NCBI GenBank assembly: GCA_002420235.1
Contig: DIHQ01000147.1
Coordinates: 1-8,825, forward strand
Length of the DNA: 8,825 bases
Source of the DNA: Flavobacteriales bacterium UBA5692
Lineage (GTDB): Bacteria > Bacteroidota > Bacteroidia > Flavobacteriales_D > Sanyastnellaceae
Direction of reading: 5' to 3'
Shown: positions 6,849-8,825 of the stretch, piece by piece
Position numbering within the stretch: position 1 is the first letter of the stretch
Layout of the letters: each line of letters opens with the position of its first letter
Position numbers and translations under genes: made by a program
Notes under the pieces: generated by a model
Seen by the model: the letters and a program-made list of their open reading frames with translations, nothing else
What the model was told of the DNA's origin: nothing
The model's database searches: none

Positions 6849-7820
6849 ATGCCAATCGTAGTAAACTCAAACGCGAGTGCCACTTCAGCCTCGTTCAATC
6901 TATCACGAGCCAACGACGCTCTCCGAAAAAGCTTGGAGAGGTTATCGTCAGGTAAAAGAATTAATGGTGCTGCGGACGACGCAGGTGGTCTCTCCGTTGC
7001 TTATAAACTGGACTCCAGGATCAATCGCACGAATGCCTTGATTCAAAATTCGCAAAATGCACTGTCCTTTTTACAAGTGCAGGATTCCGCTCTCTCCACT
7101 GTGGGAAGTATCGTTGATCGTATGGCTGAACTTCGAACCATGGCTCAGGACATCACCAAGAACACCGGTGACATTGAAAATTACAGCAAGGAATTCGTTG
7201 AGCTTCAGTCGCAGTTGAGTCAAATCCGGAACGAAAAGTTCAACGGAATCAGCTTGTTCGCTTCAACCAGTAGTGCTTCTACAGGAAGTCTCCTTAAGGG
7301 GACGGGATCTTACATAAATGAAAGCGGTGCCTCCTTGTCGACCACTACATTCAGTCGAACCCTGACGACCCACGCATCTGCGGATAGCACATTGGGCAGT
7401 GTATCCATTAATGTGATCAACTTCCAATTCATGCTTTCGGTGGGTACTATTGCCTCCGGAGCCAGTGCTATAGACCTAGGCAATGTAAATGGAGCCCAAG
7501 CAGCAGGGAACGGAATTGGCTCCAACTCCTTCATTGATGATATTCTTGAAGTCAGTATCAGCCAATTCACCGAGATCATCGGTCGTGTTGCTGATATGCG
7601 TGCCGAAAATGGAGCCGAGCAAAATCGTGTATTAAACACGATCAGCTTACTTCAAAGCAATGTCGTGAATCTGGAATCCGCACATGGTCGAATCATGGAT
7701 ACGGATGTTGCCGCAGAATCAACTAGGTTCGCAAGGCATAACATACTCGTGCAGGCCAGTGCATCTATGACTGCCCAAGCAAACCAGCTGTCTAGTGTTG
7801 CTCTTTCACTGATTGGTTAA
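6849..7820 (+). CDS. fliC: Flagellin (tandem copy B)
   Basis: Complete 323-aa filament subunit. N-terminal D0/D1 (1-137) with LERLSSGKRIN (29-39), DDAGGLSVAYKLDSRINR (43-60), EFVELQSQLSQIR (116-128) and FNGISLF (131-137). The variable centre (138-225) is a few residues longer than in copy A, with its own IASGASAIDLGNVNGAQ stretch but a shared FSRTLTTH.SADSTLGSVSINV core. The C-terminal D1/D0 (228-323) carries AHGRIMDTDVA (278-288) and ends QANQLSSVALSLIG, identical to copy A. No cysteine. The first 35 coding bases and the 16-base leader are identical to copy A although synonymous sites further in have diverged. It is the last recognisable flagellin of the array; no clear intrinsic terminator follows its TAA. 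Confidence 0.98.
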   Translation: MPIVVNSNASATSASFNLSRANDALRKSLERLSSGKRINGAADDAGGLSVAYKLDSRINRTNALIQNSQNALSFLQVQDSALSTVGSIVDRMAELRTMAQDITKNTGDIENYSKEFVELQSQLSQIRNEKFNGISLFASTSSASTGSLLKGTGSYINESGASLSTTTFSRTLTTHASADSTLGSVSINVINFQFMLSVGTIASGASAIDLGNVNGAQAAGNGIGSNSFIDDILEVSISQFTEIIGRVADMRAENGAEQNRVLNTISLLQSNVVNLESAHGRIMDTDVAAESTRFARHNILVQASASMTAQANQLSSVALSLIG

Positions 7821-7864
7821 GCCTGAAGGATTCAACCTGCCTAAGTTAAAACTCATTAACAATC

Positions 7865-8434
7865 ATGTTCGTAGATAGACCAAAACCAGGCACGAAATTG
7901 CCACCGGGTCATTCGCCTCATGGCACACGCAAGCACACATCCAAATTGTTTAGCGTGTGCCATGGATCGGACATTAATAATCATCACCCAAGCCCCAATA
8001 CCTTTAAAATTGCCCATCCCCCAGATAATCGATCAATAAAAATTGCTGTATCGCAACCCAGCCAACCTGAATTCGAATTGGAACTCAGAAAGATTCAGAG
8101 CCCATGCATTCGGATCATTCGCTTCTTCCAACGAACCAACTATTTCCAGAAAGTATTCCTTGCTAGAAAAAAAGTACATCAAGCCAACTACCCACCCCTT
8201 AGTTATGACTCGGTTGGAGATCAGAGTGTAGCGATGAAGGGAATCTATTCCTTTGGTACTCAAAAGGTTTGGGAGTGCATTTCCATGGTGATCCCGGTCT
8301 CCTACATCTACACTTCTGCCATGTTCAAGCGGATGATCAAAATTCATGGAATATGGAAACACATTTCCACGCCACCCGCAATACCCATGAACCTGTCACG
8401 GTTCCCCCTATTCAATTTCAAGCATGATGCTTAA
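7865..8434 (+). CDS. Unrecognised 189-codon reading frame, coding status doubtful
   Basis: An open frame starting MFVDRPKPGTK after the array. I recognise no family, signal peptide or transmembrane segment. The product would be basic and rich in His, Pro and Lys, with two cysteines in the first half (SVCHG, QSPCIR) and one later (WECIS). No Shine-Dalgarno precedes the ATG (upstream AACTCATTAACAATC), and a perfect 12-bp inverted repeat lies inside its first third, both against it being a gene. The length is somewhat more than expected by chance, and PEFELELRKIQ faintly echoes the EF.ELQ.QL.QI helix of flagellins, so it might be a worn remnant of an array member. Another 109-codon frame overlaps on the opposite strand (8033-8362), equally unrecognised. 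Confidence 0.2.
   Translation: MFVDRPKPGTKLPPGHSPHGTRKHTSKLFSVCHGSDINNHHPSPNTFKIAHPPDNRSIKIAVSQPSQPEFELELRKIQSPCIRIIRFFQRTNYFQKVFLARKKVHQANYPPLSYDSVGDQSVAMKGIYSFGTQKVWECISMVIPVSYIYTSAMFKRMIKIHGIWKHISTPPAIPMNLSRFPLFNFKHDA
7919..7964. repeat. Perfect 12-bp inverted repeat
   Basis: CATGGCACACGC (7919-7930) and GCGTGTGCCATG (7953-7964) are exact reverse complements around a 22-nt spacer. It lies 98 nt after the last flagellin stop. There is no T-tract on either strand. It could be an mRNA 3' structure of the flagellin transcript, a two-site operator, or a recombination end. Confidence 0.65.
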
Positions 8435-8559
8435 CTCAATTTCAATACAACTCGTAAATAAGACCCTACGCTTGTTCGGTCATGCGTGCGAGTCCTCTAA
8501 TCAAGATTTTTTAGATTCTTAATTCTTATGTAAAACATACCAGTCAACTTCCATTCATG

Positions 8560-8588
8560 GAGTGAAATGCTCGAGGCGTTTTCCACTC
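8560..8588. other. Stem-loop
   Basis: GAGTG-AAATGC (8560-8570) pairs with GCGTTT-TC-CACTC (8576-8588): 11 bp with one G-U pair and a two-base bulge, loop TCGAG. No T-tract follows directly. Function unknown. Confidence 0.4.
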
Positions 8589-8664
8589 ACCCAATAATTA
8601 TCTTCATCATCATTATCATTTAATAACCTTACAATGTGTACTCGATTCCATCGATTAGGATCAT

Positions 8665-8690
8665 TTCAATATGCATGCTATGCATTTGAA
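8665..8690. repeat. Near-perfect palindrome around ATGCAT
   Basis: TTCAA-T-ATGCAT (8665-8676), spacer GCT, ATGCAT-TTGAA (8680-8690): 11 paired bases with one extra T on the left. AT-rich symmetry such as this suits a DNA-binding dimer site as well as a hairpin. Confidence 0.45.
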
Positions 8691-8696
8691 TTGAGC

Positions 8697-8725
8697 GGCT
8701 TCCGGTTGCCTCAGGCAACCAAGCC
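8697..8725. other. Very stable stem-loop
   Basis: GGCTT (8697-8701) and GGTTGCC (8704-8710) pair with GGCAACC (8714-8720) and AAGCC (8721-8725): 12 bp interrupted only by a CC bulge, with a TCA triloop. No T-tract directly after it on either strand. It may be a transcript end structure or a repeat-type element. Confidence 0.5.
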
Positions 8726-8767
8726 CATGGATGTCGATATACCACTATACTACTTTTCATTACTACG

Positions 8768-8809
8768 AAAAAAGATCGTCCGCCTATTAAGCAACTTAGC
8801 TTGGGCGGA
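8768..8809 (-). terminator. Candidate terminator of a leftward gene beyond the right edge
   Basis: TCCGCC (8779-8784) pairs with GGCGGA (8804-8809), and AAGC (8789-8792) with GCTT (8799-8802) inside, across a small internal loop. Read on the minus strand the stem is followed after five bases by TTTTTT (8773-8768), the layout of an intrinsic terminator. On the plus strand there is no T-tract. It implies a minus-strand gene ending just right of the window, convergent with the flagellin array. Confidence 0.5.
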
Positions 8810-8825
8810 TAAAATCCTCAAAAGA

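Larger units (their letters stand above)
8435..8825. other. Gene-free stretch rich in stem-loops
   Basis: No reading frame worth calling on either strand. It holds a degenerate block shared with 5014-5042 (at 8423-8449), an AT-rich run with TCATCATTATCATT (8607-8620) shared with 5116-5130, and four stem-loops listed separately (8560-8588, 8665-8690, 8697-8725, 8779-8809). Confidence 0.6.

Noticed and set aside
7919..7936. Sigma-54-like TGGCAC at the inverted repeat
   Set aside because: The GC of the -12 element is one base out of phase and the TT is missing, on both arms.
8033..8362. 109-codon minus-strand frame
   Set aside because: No ribosome binding site or family recognised, and it overlaps another doubtful frame on the plus strand.

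Overview
The window is a flagellin gene array, read entirely on the + strand and cut at its left edge. Three ordinary flagellins are recognisable from their near-complete D0/D1 helices: the first (1-966) lacks its first ~12 codons, and the other two (5806-6756 and 6849-7820) are close tandem paralogues. Their style (N-terminus MPIVVNSNASAT, a middle FNGISLF motif, C-terminal helix ending QANQLSS.ALSLIG) reminds me of flagellins from Verrucomicrobiota/PVC-type bacteria. That placement comes from memory of the family and is tentative. No ribosomal, tRNA or housekeeping gene is present to fix the organism.

Between the first flagellin and the tandem pair lie two long, unusual genes. The gene at 1154-2875 (573 aa) has flagellin/hook-junction-type ends around a ~380-residue insert holding two acidic loops that look like calcium-binding loops (DTDGDGIQD and DVDGNGQIN). 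The gene at 2921-4948 (675 aa) is a still more diverged relative with seven cysteines and no good ribosome binding site. The two share a C-terminal signature (KD[VL]LIPLTT.H.R.SV) that runs about 14 residues past the point where normal flagellins end. This pair is the best candidate here for something not yet described, perhaps minor filament, junction or sheath-like subunits.

From 4949 to 5805 is a decay zone. It holds a D0-only 'mini-flagellin' (5330-5605, 91 aa; N-terminus joined to C-terminus with the middle lost), an apparent older relic at 5152-5346, and a strong compound hairpin. The last kilobase (7821-8825) has no recognisable gene. It holds a perfect 12-bp inverted repeat, a group of stem-loops, and short blocks resembling, in the same order, the region upstream of the relic, so it may be the remains of another unit of the array. 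A hairpin with a T-tract on the minus strand at the right edge suggests that a leftward gene ends just there.

Working model: a filament built from several alternative flagellins, with gene duplication, divergence of central domains and gene death all visible in one locus. Stable hairpins without U-tracts lie between several genes and could set relative transcript levels. No chaperone (FliS), cap (FliD), sigma factor or clear sigma-28/sigma-54 promoter was seen.
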